A DNA stretch of 64,000 bases from contig NZ_RBLU01000001.1 in the NCBI RefSeq assembly GCF_003989515.1, positions 1 to 64,000 on the forward strand. The letters are read 5' to 3'. Position 1 is the first letter of the stretch. Each line of letters begins with the position of its first letter. The notes beneath the pieces are model-generated. The model was not told the origin of the DNA. It saw only the letters and a program-made list of their open reading frames with translations, and made no database searches. Of the stretch, positions 7,695 through 16,382 are shown in pieces. The DNA is from Curtobacterium sp. HSID17257. GTDB taxonomy: Bacteria > Actinomycetota > Actinomycetes > Actinomycetales > Microbacteriaceae. The translations under genes and the position numbers were made by a program.

Positions 7695-8273
7695 TCAGAA
7701 CGGGGTCTCGTCGTCGTACGAACCGCCGGGCTGGCTCCACACGTCGTTCGACTGTGCGTTGCCGCCCTGCTGGCCGCCCTGGGGCGACCACGGTGCGTCC
7801 GACTGACCACCGCCGTTGCTGTTGCCGTTCCAGCCGCCGCCGTTCCCGCCCTGGCCGCCACCGGAAGCGTTGCCGCCCCCGACCTGGCCACGACCGCCGC
7901 CGGAGCCACCCGCAGCACGGGTGACCTGTGCGGTCGCGTAGCGGAGCGACGGGCCGATCTCGTCGACCTCGAGCTCGATGCTCGTGCGCTGCTGGCCCTC
8001 ACGGTCCTGGTAGGAGCGCTGACGCAGACGACCCTGCGCGATCACGCGCGAGCCCTTCGTCAGCGAGCCCGCCACGTGCTCGGCGAACTCGCGCCACACG
8101 CTCGCACGGAGGAACAGCGCGTCGCCGTCCTTCCACTCGTTCGCCTGACGGTCGAACGTGCGAGGGGTGGATGCGATGGTGAAGTTCGCCACCGCGAGCC
8201 CGTTCTGCGTGTAGCGCAGCTCGGGATCCGCGGTGAGGTTGCCCACCACCGTGATGACGGTTTCGCCGGCCAT
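7695..8273 (-). CDS. ssb: Single-stranded DNA-binding protein
   Basis: 192 residues. An OB-fold occupies residues 1 to about 110, starting [21 protein letters not shown] Gly/Gln/Asn-rich flexible linker runs to about residue 180, and the acidic protein-interaction tip DDETPF ends the protein. It coats single-stranded DNA and recruits replication and repair partners through that tip. It lies between rpsF (3 bp upstream) and rpsR, the usual bacterial arrangement. Confidence 0.97.
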   Translation of the reverse strand: MAGETVITVVGNLTADPELRYTQNGLAVANFTIASTPRTFDRQANEWKDGDALFLRASVWREFAEHVAGSLTKGSRVIAQGRLRQRSYQDREGQQRTSIELEVDEIGPSLRYATAQVTRAAGGSGGGRGQVGGGNASGGGQGGNGGGWNGNSNGGGQSDAPWSPQGGQQGGNAQSNDVWSQPGGSYDDETPF

Positions 8274-8276
8274 GAC

Positions 8277-8648
8277 CTACTCGGCGCTCGCGGTCGCGTT
8301 CGCGGCCTTGCGGGCCGCGCGGGCCTCGTCGCGCTGCTTCTGCGCGGCGACCTGGGCGATCGCCTCTTCGGCGCGGAGGACCTTCGTGCGGAGCACGGCC
8401 TCGGAGAGACCGAGCTGACGGTCGAGCTCCTTGGCGGCCTCGGGGGTCGAGGTGAAGTCGACGACGGCGTAGATGCCCTCGGACTTCTTCGCGATCTCGT
8501 AGGCCAGGCGACGACGGCCCCAGACGTCCACGTTGTCGACGGTGCCACCGTCGTTGCGGATGACCGCGAGGAACTTGTCCAGGCTGGGAGCGACGGTGCG
8601 CTCGTCGATCTCGGGGTCGAGGATCGCCATCAGTTCGTACTGGTGCAT
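8277..8648 (-). CDS. rpsF: 30S ribosomal protein S6
   Basis: 123 residues beginning [18 protein letters not shown], with the typical [20 protein letters not shown] core near residues 55-75. The C-terminal ~25 residues are an Ala/Arg/Lys-rich extension. The ATG has a strong GGAGGTGG-like Shine-Dalgarno sequence upstream. It is the first gene of the rpsF-ssb-rpsR-rplI operon, whose promoter should lie in 8649-8843. S6 pairs with S18 on the small subunit. Confidence 0.96.
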   Translation of the reverse strand: MHQYELMAILDPEIDERTVAPSLDKFLAVIRNDGGTVDNVDVWGRRRLAYEIAKKSEGIYAVVDFTSTPEAAKELDRQLGLSEAVLRTKVLRAEEAIAQVAAQKQRDEARAARKAANATASAE

Positions 8649-8843
8649 GCGGAACCCACCTCCTTTGGTCTCGGCGGCTCCGGGCGGTTCCCGGAGCAGG
8701 AGGGTTGATGCATGTGTCCGGTCGCGCAGGAGCGCGCGGACAACCCCGCTAGCCTAGCTCACGGCCTGGAGGCGCGCCACCGGCTGTGCAGAGCGGCTCC
8801 GGCCCGCCAGGCGGTCGCGTTCGATCCGGCGGTCGCGGCCGGT

Positions 8844-10292
8844 TCAGGCCGTCGACTCGCGCTCGGCCCACCAGGCGCGCAGGCGAGCCTCGGCCTCGTC
8901 CGCGCCGAGGGGACCCTCGTCCATCCGCACCTCGAGCAGGTGCCGGTACGCCTCACCCACGGCACGCCCCGGCGGGATGTCGAGGATGCGCATGATGTCG
9001 TCGCCCGTCAGGTCGGGACGGATCGCGTCGAGCTCTTCCTGGTCGGCCAGCGCCGCGATGCGGTCCTCGAGGTCGTCGTAGGCGAAGCCGAGGCGGTCGG
9101 CCTTGCGGCGGTTCCGCGTCGTGACGTCCGAACGGGTGAGCTCGTGCAGACGCTCGAGCAGCGGACCGGCGTCGCGGACGTAGCGGCGGACGGCGGAGTC
9201 GGTCCAGGCGCCCTCGGTGTAGCCGAAGAACCGCAGGTGCAGTTCGATCAGGCGGGACACCGCGGCGATGGTGTCGTTGTCGAACCGCAGCGCCCGCAGC
9301 CGCTTCTTCGCGAGCTTCGCGCCGACCAGGTCGTGGTGGTGGAAGCTCACGGCACCGCCGGGCTCGAGCTTCCGGGTCGCCGGCTTGCCGATGTCGTGCA
9401 GCAGCGCCGCGAGCCGGAGCACGGTGTCGGGTGCCTCGCCCGGGTGGCGCTCGGCCTCGTACCCGATCGCCTGGGACAGCACCGTCAGCGAGTGCTCGTA
9501 GACGTCCTTGTGGTGGTGGTGCTCGTCGATCTCCAGCCGCATCGCGGGGAGCTCGGGCAGGAAGCGCTCGGCGAGCCCGGTGTCCACGAGCAGGCGGATG
9601 CCGGGGACCGGCTCGGACGTGTTCAGCAGCTTCACGAGCTCGTCCCGCACCCGCTCGGCCGACACGATGTCGATCGAGTCGGCGAGGTCCGTCATCGCGC
9701 CACGGACCTCGTCGGACACGGTGAAGCCGAGCTGCGCGGTGAAGCGTGCGGCACGCATCATCCGCAGGGGGTCGTCGCGGAACGAGACGGGAGCCGCCTG
9801 CGGGGTGTGCAGTCGTCCGGCGAGCAGGTCCTCGACCCCGCCGTGCACGTCGACGAGCTCGCGCTGGGGGAGTCGGAGCGCCATGGCGTTCACCGTGAAG
9901 TCGCGGCGGAGCAGGTCGTCCTCGATGGTGTCGCCGAACGCCACCTCGGGCTTGCGGGTCTCGCCGTCGTAGACGTCGCTGCGGTAGGTCGTGATCTCGA
10001 CCTGCTCGCCGGCGACCCGGGCGGCGATGGTGCCGAACTGCCGGCCGACGTCCCACGTGGCGCTCGCGATCGGCTCGACGATGCGCAGGACGTCGTCGGG
10101 GCGGGCGTCGGTCGTGAAGTCGAGGTCGGTGACCGCACGGCCGAGGAACGCGTCGCGGACGGGTCCGCCGACCAGGGCCAGCTCGTGTCCGGCGTCGGCG
10201 AAGGCCCGAGCGAGGGTGGCGACGGGCTCGGTGGCGGCGAGTGCGTCGAGTCGTTCGACGGCCTGGGCAACGGACTGCATGACGGCCCCCAT
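8844..10292 (-). CDS. cca: CCA tRNA nucleotidyltransferase (HD-domain type)
   Basis: About 482 residues. It adds or repairs the 3' CCA of tRNAs. The nucleotidyltransferase head shows GGPVRDAFLGR and the catalytic DLDFTTDA. The RRDFTVNAMAL and DPLRMMRAARF motifs follow, then an HD phosphohydrolase domain (LLHDIGKPATRK) typical of the actinobacterial form. Two starts are possible: ATG 10292 with GGAGGG 9 nt upstream (chosen), or ATG 10280. It is divergent from the DUF6049-murJ gene. The same neighbour (pcnA, Rv3907c) occurs in Mycobacterium. The NUDIX gene mutT4 found beside it there is absent here. Confidence 0.93.
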   Translation of the reverse strand: MGAVMQSVAQAVERLDALAATEPVATLARAFADAGHELALVGGPVRDAFLGRAVTDLDFTTDARPDDVLRIVEPIASATWDVGRQFGTIAARVAGEQVEITTYRSDVYDGETRKPEVAFGDTIEDDLLRRDFTVNAMALRLPQRELVDVHGGVEDLLAGRLHTPQAAPVSFRDDPLRMMRAARFTAQLGFTVSDEVRGAMTDLADSIDIVSAERVRDELVKLLNTSEPVPGIRLLVDTGLAERFLPELPAMRLEIDEHHHHKDVYEHSLTVLSQAIGYEAERHPGEAPDTVLRLAALLHDIGKPATRKLEPGGAVSFHHHDLVGAKLAKKRLRALRFDNDTIAAVSRLIELHLRFFGYTEGAWTDSAVRRYVRDAGPLLERLHELTRSDVTTRNRRKADRLGFAYDDLEDRIAALADQEELDAIRPDLTGDDIMRILDIPPGRAVGEAYRHLLEVRMDEGPLGADEAEARLRAWWAERESTA

Positions 10293-10401
10293 CTTCCCAG
10301 ACCCTCCGCGAGTTCTGCACAGACCGAGCGCGCACGGGTTCGTCCCGTGCGCGCCCTCGTACACTCGTGCTCGGCCGGAACCGACCCTCGGGCCCTCCTG
10401 T

Positions 10402-13400
10402 ATGCACATCCTCCGCTCCACGCTCGCCGCCGCAGCCACGGCCCTCGTCGCCATCGGCCTCGTCGTCACGCCCGCCGGCCCAGAGGCCGCGCACGCCGCT
10501 GTGCACGCCGCTACCGCCGACCGCACGACGACCCGCACCGCGGCGCCGGCCGCTGCCGACCGGGGGAAGACCTCGCTCTCGATCGCCCCCGCGAACCGCG
10601 GGATCGTCCGGCGCGACCAGGAGCTCCAGCTCACCGTGACGGTGACGAACGACACCGACACCGAGGTCCCGGAGGGGTCGGTCGAGCTCGACATCTTCCG
10701 CTCCGAGAGCACGCGGGACGTCCTCTCCGACTGGCTCGCCGACACCAGCACGACCGGTTACCTCGGCGCCCCGATGGACTCCGCGGACGTCCCGGCGGTC
10801 CCGGCGCACCGATCGGTGACGCAGACGGTGACGATCGCGCCCGGCAACGTCGCCCTCGGCGGGTACTCCTCGTTCGGCGCCCGACGCATCGCCGCCGAGT
10901 ACACCGCGGACGACACCTCCGCGGTCGCCCGGTCCGCGATCACCTGGTACCCGGACTTCCAGCAGACCCCGGTCGGCGTCTCGGTCGCGATGCCGATCAC
11001 CCTCCCCGCCACCGCCGACGGCGTGATCAGCGCCGCCGACCTCGCCGCGGCGACCGCGGTGGACGGCACCCTCACGCAGCAGCTCGACGCCGCCGCCGAC
11101 CACAACGTCGCCCTCGGCGTCGACCCGCGGATCATCGCCTCGATCCGGCTGCTGGGCGAGAACGCCCCCTCGAGCGCCCGCACCTGGCTCGACCGGCTCG
11201 AGGGGCTCCGGAACGAGACCTTCGCGCTGCCCTGGGCCGACGCCGACGTCACCGGGCTCCGACAGGCAGGTGCGGACGGCATCCCTGGCGTGATCTCCCT
11301 CGACCAGGAGGTCCGCGAGCAGAACTTCCCGGGTGCCAGCACGCCGACCCCGACCCCGACGACCCCCGACACCGGGACGGCGACGGCCACCGCCGGTGCC
11401 GCACCGGACGAGACGCCGGACGCGACGTCGTCCCCGTCGGACGACGCGACCGCCGGTACCCAGGACGACGCAGGCCAGGACGTGCCCGGCCAGGACGCGA
11501 CGGGCCAGGACGGGACGGCACAGGACGGCGCCGACGGCGCGACCACCACGCTGCCGACCACCGCCAGCCTGCTGGACTTCCCGTACGCGCTCGACGACGT
11601 CGCCTGGCCGGTCGAGGACACCCTCGCTGCGGACGACCTGCCGGCGCTCGCGAAGGCGGGCACCGGGACGACGATCGTCGCGAGCGGCAACACCTCGGCC
11701 GGCCCGGACACCACCGTCGCGGCCTCCGAGCGCATCGGCGACCAGAAGGTGCTCGTCGCCGACCAGGGCATGTCGGCGCTGCTCCGCGAGGCGGCCACCG
11801 CGACCGACCAGCCCGACCACGACGCGGCGATGGCCGAGCTCACCGCGACCCTCGCCACCGCAGCCCGCTCCGGCAGCGCCCAGAGCCCCGTGCTCCTGAC
11901 CCTCGGCCGCGAGTGGCCGACCGACTCCACGATGCTGAGCAGCGCCCTCGACGCACTCGAGGACACGCCCTGGGTCTCGCCGTCGGACCTGTCGACCGCG
12001 GCGCAGGCCACCGCCGGTTCCCTCACGCTCGCGCCCGCGGACGACGGCTCGGACCGCCTCGCCCAGCTGCGCCGACTGGTCGAGAGCGAGCAGGACCTCA
12101 CCGCCTTCGCGTCGGCCGTGGACGACCCCACGCTGGTCACCGCGCCCGCACGTCTGCGGCTCCTCGCGCTGTCGTCCAACGCCTGGCGCGACGAGTCCGA
12201 CGCCCTCACCACCGCGGTCGCCAAGCAGGTCCGGACCTGGACGCAGACCACCGACCAGGTCAGCATCCCCGACTCGAGTTCGCTGACCCTGCTCGGCGAC
12301 CGTTCGTCGTTGCCCGTGTCGGTGCGCAACCGGTCGGAGTACCCGATCACGGTGCTCCTGGACGTCCAGCCGTCCAGTTCGGCGCTGCAGGTGGTCCGCA
12401 ACGCCATCGAGGTGAAGCTCCAGCCGCAGTCCTCCACCCGGACGACCATCCCGGTCCGCTCGGTCGCGAACGGCAAGGTCAGCCTGACCATGTCGCTGAC
12501 GACGACGACCGGGGTCACCGTGTCGGAGCCCACCACGGTCGAGCTGAACGTGCAGGCGCAGTGGGAGACGGTCATCACCGCCGTGGCCGCGATCGGTCTC
12601 GTCGCGATCTTCGGCTTCGGGATCTTCCGCAGCATCCGCAAGCGCATCCGGCGCCGCAACGGCGAGCTCGACGACGAGGACGACGACGACCCGAACCGTC
12701 CGCTCGCGGTCCAGCCCGATGCCCCCGGCGCCCCTGCCCGGTCGGGAGGCTCGTCCCACGTCGCACAGGCGGCACCCGCCGCCGCCGTGGTCGGCACCAC
12801 TGCCGCGTCCGGTCCCGCGCGCGTCGCACCGCAGCAGGCCGGTACGCGCCCTGCGGACGCGACGGTGAACGACGGCGGCGAGCCGCGCCTCCAGGCCGGC
12901 CGTCCGGACCAGGACGACACCACGCCAGACCCCGAGGAGCCGACCATCAGCACGCAGCAGCAACCCGCCGTCGACGCGGAGCCCGCGGCCGAACGGAACC
13001 TCGGTCGGGCGAGTGCGATGCTCGCGGCGGGCACGATGGCGTCCCGTGTGCTCGGGTTCGCCAAGACCTTCGTCCTGGCCTTCGCGATCGGTCAGAACCA
13101 GTCGATCTCGGCGAACGCGTTCGCCGTCGCGAACCAGCTGCCGAACAACATCTACGCGCTCATCGCAGGCGGTCTGCTGTCGGCGGTGCTGATCCCGCAG
13201 ATCGTCCGATCGATGCGGCAGAACGCCGACGGCGGAGCCGCCTACGTCAACAAGATCGTCACGCTCGGAGCGACCGTCTTCGTCAGCATCGCGGTGGTCG
13301 CCACTGCGATCGCACCGCTGCTCGTGCAGCTCTACACGTCGAACTCGTCCTCGGAGAACCTCGACCGCGCAGCGACCGACCTCGCCGTGGCGTTCGCTTT

Positions 13401-14610
13401 CTGGTGCATGCCCCAGATCCTCTTCTACGCGATGTACTCCCTGCTGGGAGAGGTCCTGAACGCCAAGCAGGTCTTCGGTCCCTTCACGTGGGCGCCCCTG
13501 CTCAACAACGTGATCGCGGTCGCCGGTCTGATCGTGTTCATCGCGATGTTCGGTACCGACAACAGCTCCGTCGGCGAGTGGACGCCGTTGAAGATCGCCG
13601 TCCTCGCGGGCAGCGCGTCCCTCGGCGTCCTCGCACAGGCCGCCTTCCTGCCGTTCTTCTGGAAGCGGGCTGGCCTGACGTTCCGGCCGGACTTCCGTTG
13701 GCGCGGCGTCGGCCTCAAGGCGACCGGGACCGCCGCGGCGTGGCTCTTCGCGATGATCCTCGTCACGCAGGTCGCCGGGATCGTCCAGTCCCGTGTGGCG
13801 TGGCTCGGTGGCACGGACGGGCCCGGCAACGCGGTGCTCGCGAACGCGTGGCTACTGTTCATGCTCCCGCACTCGATCGTCACCGTGTCGATCGCGACCG
13901 CGTACTTCACGCGGATGAGTCACGACGCGGACGCAGGTGACCTCGATGCGGTCCGTCGCAACCTCTCGCTGTCCCTGCGGATCGTGGGCCTCTTCACCGT
14001 CTTCGCCACGGTGGCACTGATGGTCGTCGCGGTGCCCTTCGGGCGCATGTACGAGGGACGGTTCGAGGACTCACTCGCCGTCGGCGCTGTCCTGGTCGCC
14101 TACATGCCGGGTCTCGTGCTGTTCAGCATGCTCTTCATCATCCAGCGCGTCTTCTGGGCCCTCCACGACCACCGGACACCGTTCCTCATGCAGTGTGTCC
14201 AGTCCGTGCTCTTCGTCGTCGGCGCTGTTGCCGTGACGGCACTCCCCTCATCGATCATCGGGATCGGTGTGGCCGCCTGCACGACCCTCGCCGGGTCGGC
14301 GCAGACGATCATCGCGCTCATCCTGGTACGCAAGCGCCTGTCCGGGATCGAAGGGCCCGTGGTCACCCGTTCGCACGTGCAGTTCATCATCGCCGCGCTC
14401 ATCGCCGGCGCCGCTGGCGTCGTCGTCGTCACCTTCTTCGGAGCGTTCTCCGCAGACGGCTTCGCCATGTCCGACCGGACGGGCGCCCTCGTCACCATCG
14501 CACTGACCGGAGCCGTCATGGCGCTCGTGTACTTCGGTGTCCTGGTCGTCGCGAGGAACGGCGAGATCGCGAACGCGGTCAAGCTCCTCCGCGGCCGACT
14601 CGGACGCTGA
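10402..14610 (+). CDS. murJ: DUF6049 secreted domain fused in frame to lipid II flippase MurJ
   Basis: One open frame of 1402 residues. It begins with a signal peptide (MHILRSTLAAAATALVAIGL; cleavage near AHA, residue ~32) and a DUF6049/Rv3909-like extracellular region to about residue 720. Within that region is a Thr/Asp/Gln-rich insert at about 313-390. A membrane span follows at about 722-742, then a disordered linker (743-865). A complete MurJ/MviN flippase follows from about residue 866, starting near LGRASAMLAAGT, with about 14 membrane segments. MurJ moves lipid II across the membrane for peptidoglycan synthesis. In mycobacteria these are two adjacent genes (Rv3909, Rv3910). A GTG at 12865 or ATG at 13018 could start a separate murJ, but neither has a clear ribosome-binding site. 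Confidence 0.85.
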   Translation: MHILRSTLAAAATALVAIGLVVTPAGPEAAHAAVHAATADRTTTRTAAPAAADRGKTSLSIAPANRGIVRRDQELQLTVTVTNDTDTEVPEGSVELDIFRSESTRDVLSDWLADTSTTGYLGAPMDSADVPAVPAHRSVTQTVTIAPGNVALGGYSSFGARRIAAEYTADDTSAVARSAITWYPDFQQTPVGVSVAMPITLPATADGVISAADLAAATAVDGTLTQQLDAAADHNVALGVDPRIIASIRLLGENAPSSARTWLDRLEGLRNETFALPWADADVTGLRQAGADGIPGVISLDQEVREQNFPGASTPTPTPTTPDTGTATATAGAAPDETPDATSSPSDDATAGTQDDAGQDVPGQDATGQDGTAQDGADGATTTLPTTASLLDFPYALDDVAWPVEDTLAADDLPALAKAGTGTTIVASGNTSAGPDTTVAASERIGDQKVLVADQGMSALLREAATATDQPDHDAAMAELTATLATAARSGSAQSPVLLTLGREWPTDSTMLSSALDALEDTPWVSPSDLSTAAQATAGSLTLAPADDGSDRLAQLRRLVESEQDLTAFASAVDDPTLVTAPARLRLLALSSNAWRDESDALTTAVAKQVRTWTQTTDQVSIPDSSSLTLLGDRSSLPVSVRNRSEYPITVLLDVQPSSSALQVVRNAIEVKLQPQSSTRTTIPVRSVANGKVSLTMSLTTTTGVTVSEPTTVELNVQAQWETVITAVAAIGLVAIFGFGIFRSIRKRIRRRNGELDDEDDDDPNRPLAVQPDAPGAPARSGGSSHVAQAAPAAAVVGTTAASGPARVAPQQAGTRPADATVNDGGEPRLQAGRPDQDDTTPDPEEPTISTQQQPAVDAEPAAERNLGRASAMLAAGTMASRVLGFAKTFVLAFAIGQNQSISANAFAVANQLPNNIYALIAGGLLSAVLIPQIVRSMRQNADGGAAYVNKIVTLGATVFVSIAVVATAIAPLLVQLYTSNSSSENLDRAATDLAVAFAFWCMPQILFYAMYSLLGEVLNAKQVFGPFTWAPLLNNVIAVAGLIVFIAMFGTDNSSVGEWTPLKIAVLAGSASLGVLAQAAFLPFFWKRAGLTFRPDFRWRGVGLKATGTAAAWLFAMILVTQVAGIVQSRVAWLGGTDGPGNAVLANAWLLFMLPHSIVTVSIATAYFTRMSHDADAGDLDAVRRNLSLSLRIVGLFTVFATVALMVVAVPFGRMYEGRFEDSLAVGAVLVAYMPGLVLFSMLFIIQRVFWALHDHRTPFLMQCVQSVLFVVGAVAVTALPSSIIGIGVAACTTLAGSAQTIIALILVRKRLSGIEGPVVTRSHVQFIIAALIAGAAGVVVVTFFGAFSADGFAMSDRTGALVTIALTGAVMALVYFGVLVVARNGEIANAVKLLRGRLGR

Positions 14611-14615
14611 CCGGC

Positions 14616-14735
14616 GGCTGTCCGCCCACCGGCTGTCCGCTCACCGGCTGTCCGCTCACCGGCTGTCCGCCCACCGGCTGTCCGCTCACCGGCTGTCCGC
14701 CCACCGGCTGTCCGCTCACCGGCTGTCCGCTCACC
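14616..14735. repeat. 15-bp tandem repeat, eight copies
   Basis: The unit GGCTGTCCGC(C/T)CACC repeats at exact 15-bp spacing from 14616 to 14721 starts, eight times. The only variation is one C/T position, running C,T,T,C,T,C,T,T. It begins right after the murJ stop (14610) and ends about 70 bp before trxB. A minisatellite of this kind is prone to copy-number change. It does not form a strong hairpin. Confidence 0.95.
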
Positions 14736-14804
14736 GGTGGGCCGGAATGTCCCGCCGGTACCATGTGTTGACCCGGTCAGCACTCAACGGAAGGGCAGCG
14801 AGGC

Positions 14805-15803
14805 ATGCGCCAGCTCATCATCATCGGTTCCGGTCCCGCCGGGTTCACCGCCGGCATCTACGCCGCGCGCGCGGAGCTCAAGCCCCTGATCGTCGCGTCC
14901 AGCGTCGAGACCGGCGGCGAGCTCACCAAGACCACCGAGGTCGAGAACTTCCCCGGCTTCCCCGAGGGGATCCAGGGCCCGGACCTCATGATCAAGATGC
15001 AGGAACAGGCCGAGAAGTTCGGCGCCGAGGTCCTGTACGACGACGCGGTCTCGGTCGACCTGACCGGCGAGGTCAAGAAGGTCACCGTCGGCTCCGGTGA
15101 GACGTACGAGGCCCTCGCGGTCATCTACGCGACCGGTTCGGCGTACCGCCACCTCGGCCTCGCCGACGAGGAGCGCCTGTCCGGCCACGGCGTGAGCTGG
15201 TGCGCGACCTGCGACGGCTTCTTCTTCCGACAGAAGAACATCGCGGTCGTCGGCGGCGGCGACTCCGCGATGGAGGAAGCGACGTTCCTCACCCGCTTCG
15301 CCGACAAGGTGACGGTCATCCATCGCAAGGACTCCCTGCGCGCTTCGAAGATCATGCAGGACCGCGCGATGAACGACCCGAAGATCGAGTTCGCGTGGAA
15401 CAAGGAGGTCACCGGTATCACGGGTGACTCCGCGGTCGAGGGCGTCACGCTCCGCGACACGGTCACCGGTGAAGAATCCTCACTTCAGCTCGACGGACTG
15501 TTCATCGCCATCGGCAACGACCCGCGCACGCACCTGATCCACGGCCAGATCGACCTCGCACCCGAGGGCACCATCGCGGTCCAGGGTCGCTCGTCGCGGA
15601 CCAACCTACCGGGTGTCTTCGCCGCCGGTGACGTCATCGACCCGACCTACCGCCAGGCGATCACGGCAGCCGGTTCGGGCACGGTCGCGGCACTCGACGC
15701 GGAGAAGTACCTCGCCGACCTCGACGACGCGCTCGTCGACCAGGCCGAGGGCGTCACGCCCGAGGGCCCGGCGATCATCGACGTCGAGGCCGCGCGGGCC
15801 TGA
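14805..15803 (+). CDS. trxB: Thioredoxin-disulfide reductase
   Basis: 332 residues. It uses NADPH and FAD to reduce thioredoxin. The FAD-binding GSGPAG motif is at residues 8-13, the redox pair CATC at Cys133 and Cys136, the NADPH-binding GGGDSAMEEA near 150, and the second FAD motif GVFAAGDVID near the end. Full length for the low-molecular-weight class. The partner trxA follows after 63 bp, so they are probably co-transcribed. Near-identical gene order occurs in Mycobacterium (trxB2-trxC). Confidence 0.97.
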   Translation: MRQLIIIGSGPAGFTAGIYAARAELKPLIVASSVETGGELTKTTEVENFPGFPEGIQGPDLMIKMQEQAEKFGAEVLYDDAVSVDLTGEVKKVTVGSGETYEALAVIYATGSAYRHLGLADEERLSGHGVSWCATCDGFFFRQKNIAVVGGGDSAMEEATFLTRFADKVTVIHRKDSLRASKIMQDRAMNDPKIEFAWNKEVTGITGDSAVEGVTLRDTVTGEESSLQLDGLFIAIGNDPRTHLIHGQIDLAPEGTIAVQGRSSRTNLPGVFAAGDVIDPTYRQAITAAGSGTVAALDAEKYLADLDDALVDQAEGVTPEGPAIIDVEAARA

Positions 15804-15866
15804 CCCGGACCGGAATACCGCGGCGGCCCAGCCGTTGCACCAACTGAACTTCTCGAAGGAGCACAC

Positions 15867-16193
15867 ATGTCCAACGCAAAGGCCGTCACCGACGCCACCT
15901 TCTCGGACGAGGTCCTCAAGTCCGACAAGACCATCCTCGTCGACTTCTGGGCCGAGTGGTGCGGCCCGTGCCGCGCCGTCTCCCCGATCCTCGACCAGAT
16001 CGCCGCGGAGCACGCCGACAAGATCGAGATCGTCAAGCTCAACGTCGACGACAACCCGCAGTCGGCCATGAACTACCAGATCACGTCCATCCCGGCGATG
16101 AAGGTGTTCAAGGGCGGCGAGGTCGTGAAGACCGTCATCGGCGCGAAGCCGAAGCCCGCACTCGAGGCCGACCTCGCCGAGTTCCTGGCGTAG
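15867..16193 (+). CDS. trxA: Thioredoxin
   Basis: 108 residues with the active site WCGPC (Cys32, Cys35) and cis-Pro region SIPAMKVF. A cytosolic disulfide reductant that receives electrons from the TrxB encoded just upstream. Preceded by the ribosome-binding sequence GAAGGAG. A strong terminator hairpin follows 17 bases after the stop, closing the trxB-trxA unit. Confidence 0.97.
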   Translation: MSNAKAVTDATFSDEVLKSDKTILVDFWAEWCGPCRAVSPILDQIAAEHADKIEIVKLNVDDNPQSAMNYQITSIPAMKVFKGGEVVKTVIGAKPKPALEADLAEFLA

Positions 16194-16210
16194 GCACCGC
16201 GAAGCACACG

Positions 16211-16242
16211 ACGGCCCTGCTCTCCCCGGAGAGCGGGGCCGT
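16211..16242 (+). terminator. Terminator after trxB-trxA
   Basis: A 14-bp stem with one G-T pair and a 4-nt loop: ACGGCCCTGCTCTC at 16211-16224 pairs with 16229-16242. It lies directly after the trxA stop; only a short T-containing tail follows. Confidence 0.8.
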
Positions 16243-16382
16243 CGTCGTTCCGGGGGAGCGACGGGGGAGTGCCAGCTGGGCGTGAGCGGGCCACAGCTTC
16301 AGGATCGGTCCTCGTCTCCCACCGCGGATGCGGGGAGCGATGTCGTAGTGTGGCGGGAATGTCCCACTGAACGGAGCACACG

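Noticed and set aside
10053-10064. CCCACGTGG in the cca gene as a further parS site
   Set aside because: Only the central CACGTG core matches; the outer arms are not palindromic. The same holds for CCCCACGTGGGAC near 49262.
12865-13020. A separate murJ gene starting at GTG 12865 or ATG 13018
   Set aside because: No ribosome-binding site and no stop in the preceding DUF6049 frame; kept as an alternative in the fusion entry.
8712-13940. Very long open frames (over 1300 codons) antisense or out of frame to cca and DUF6049-murJ
   Set aside because: These are typical shadows in high-GC DNA: Arg/Pro/Ala-rich products with no motif, while the other frame encodes recognised proteins.
14616-14735. 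CRISPR array at the 15-bp repeat
   Set aside because: Units are contiguous with no spacers and no cas genes are nearby.
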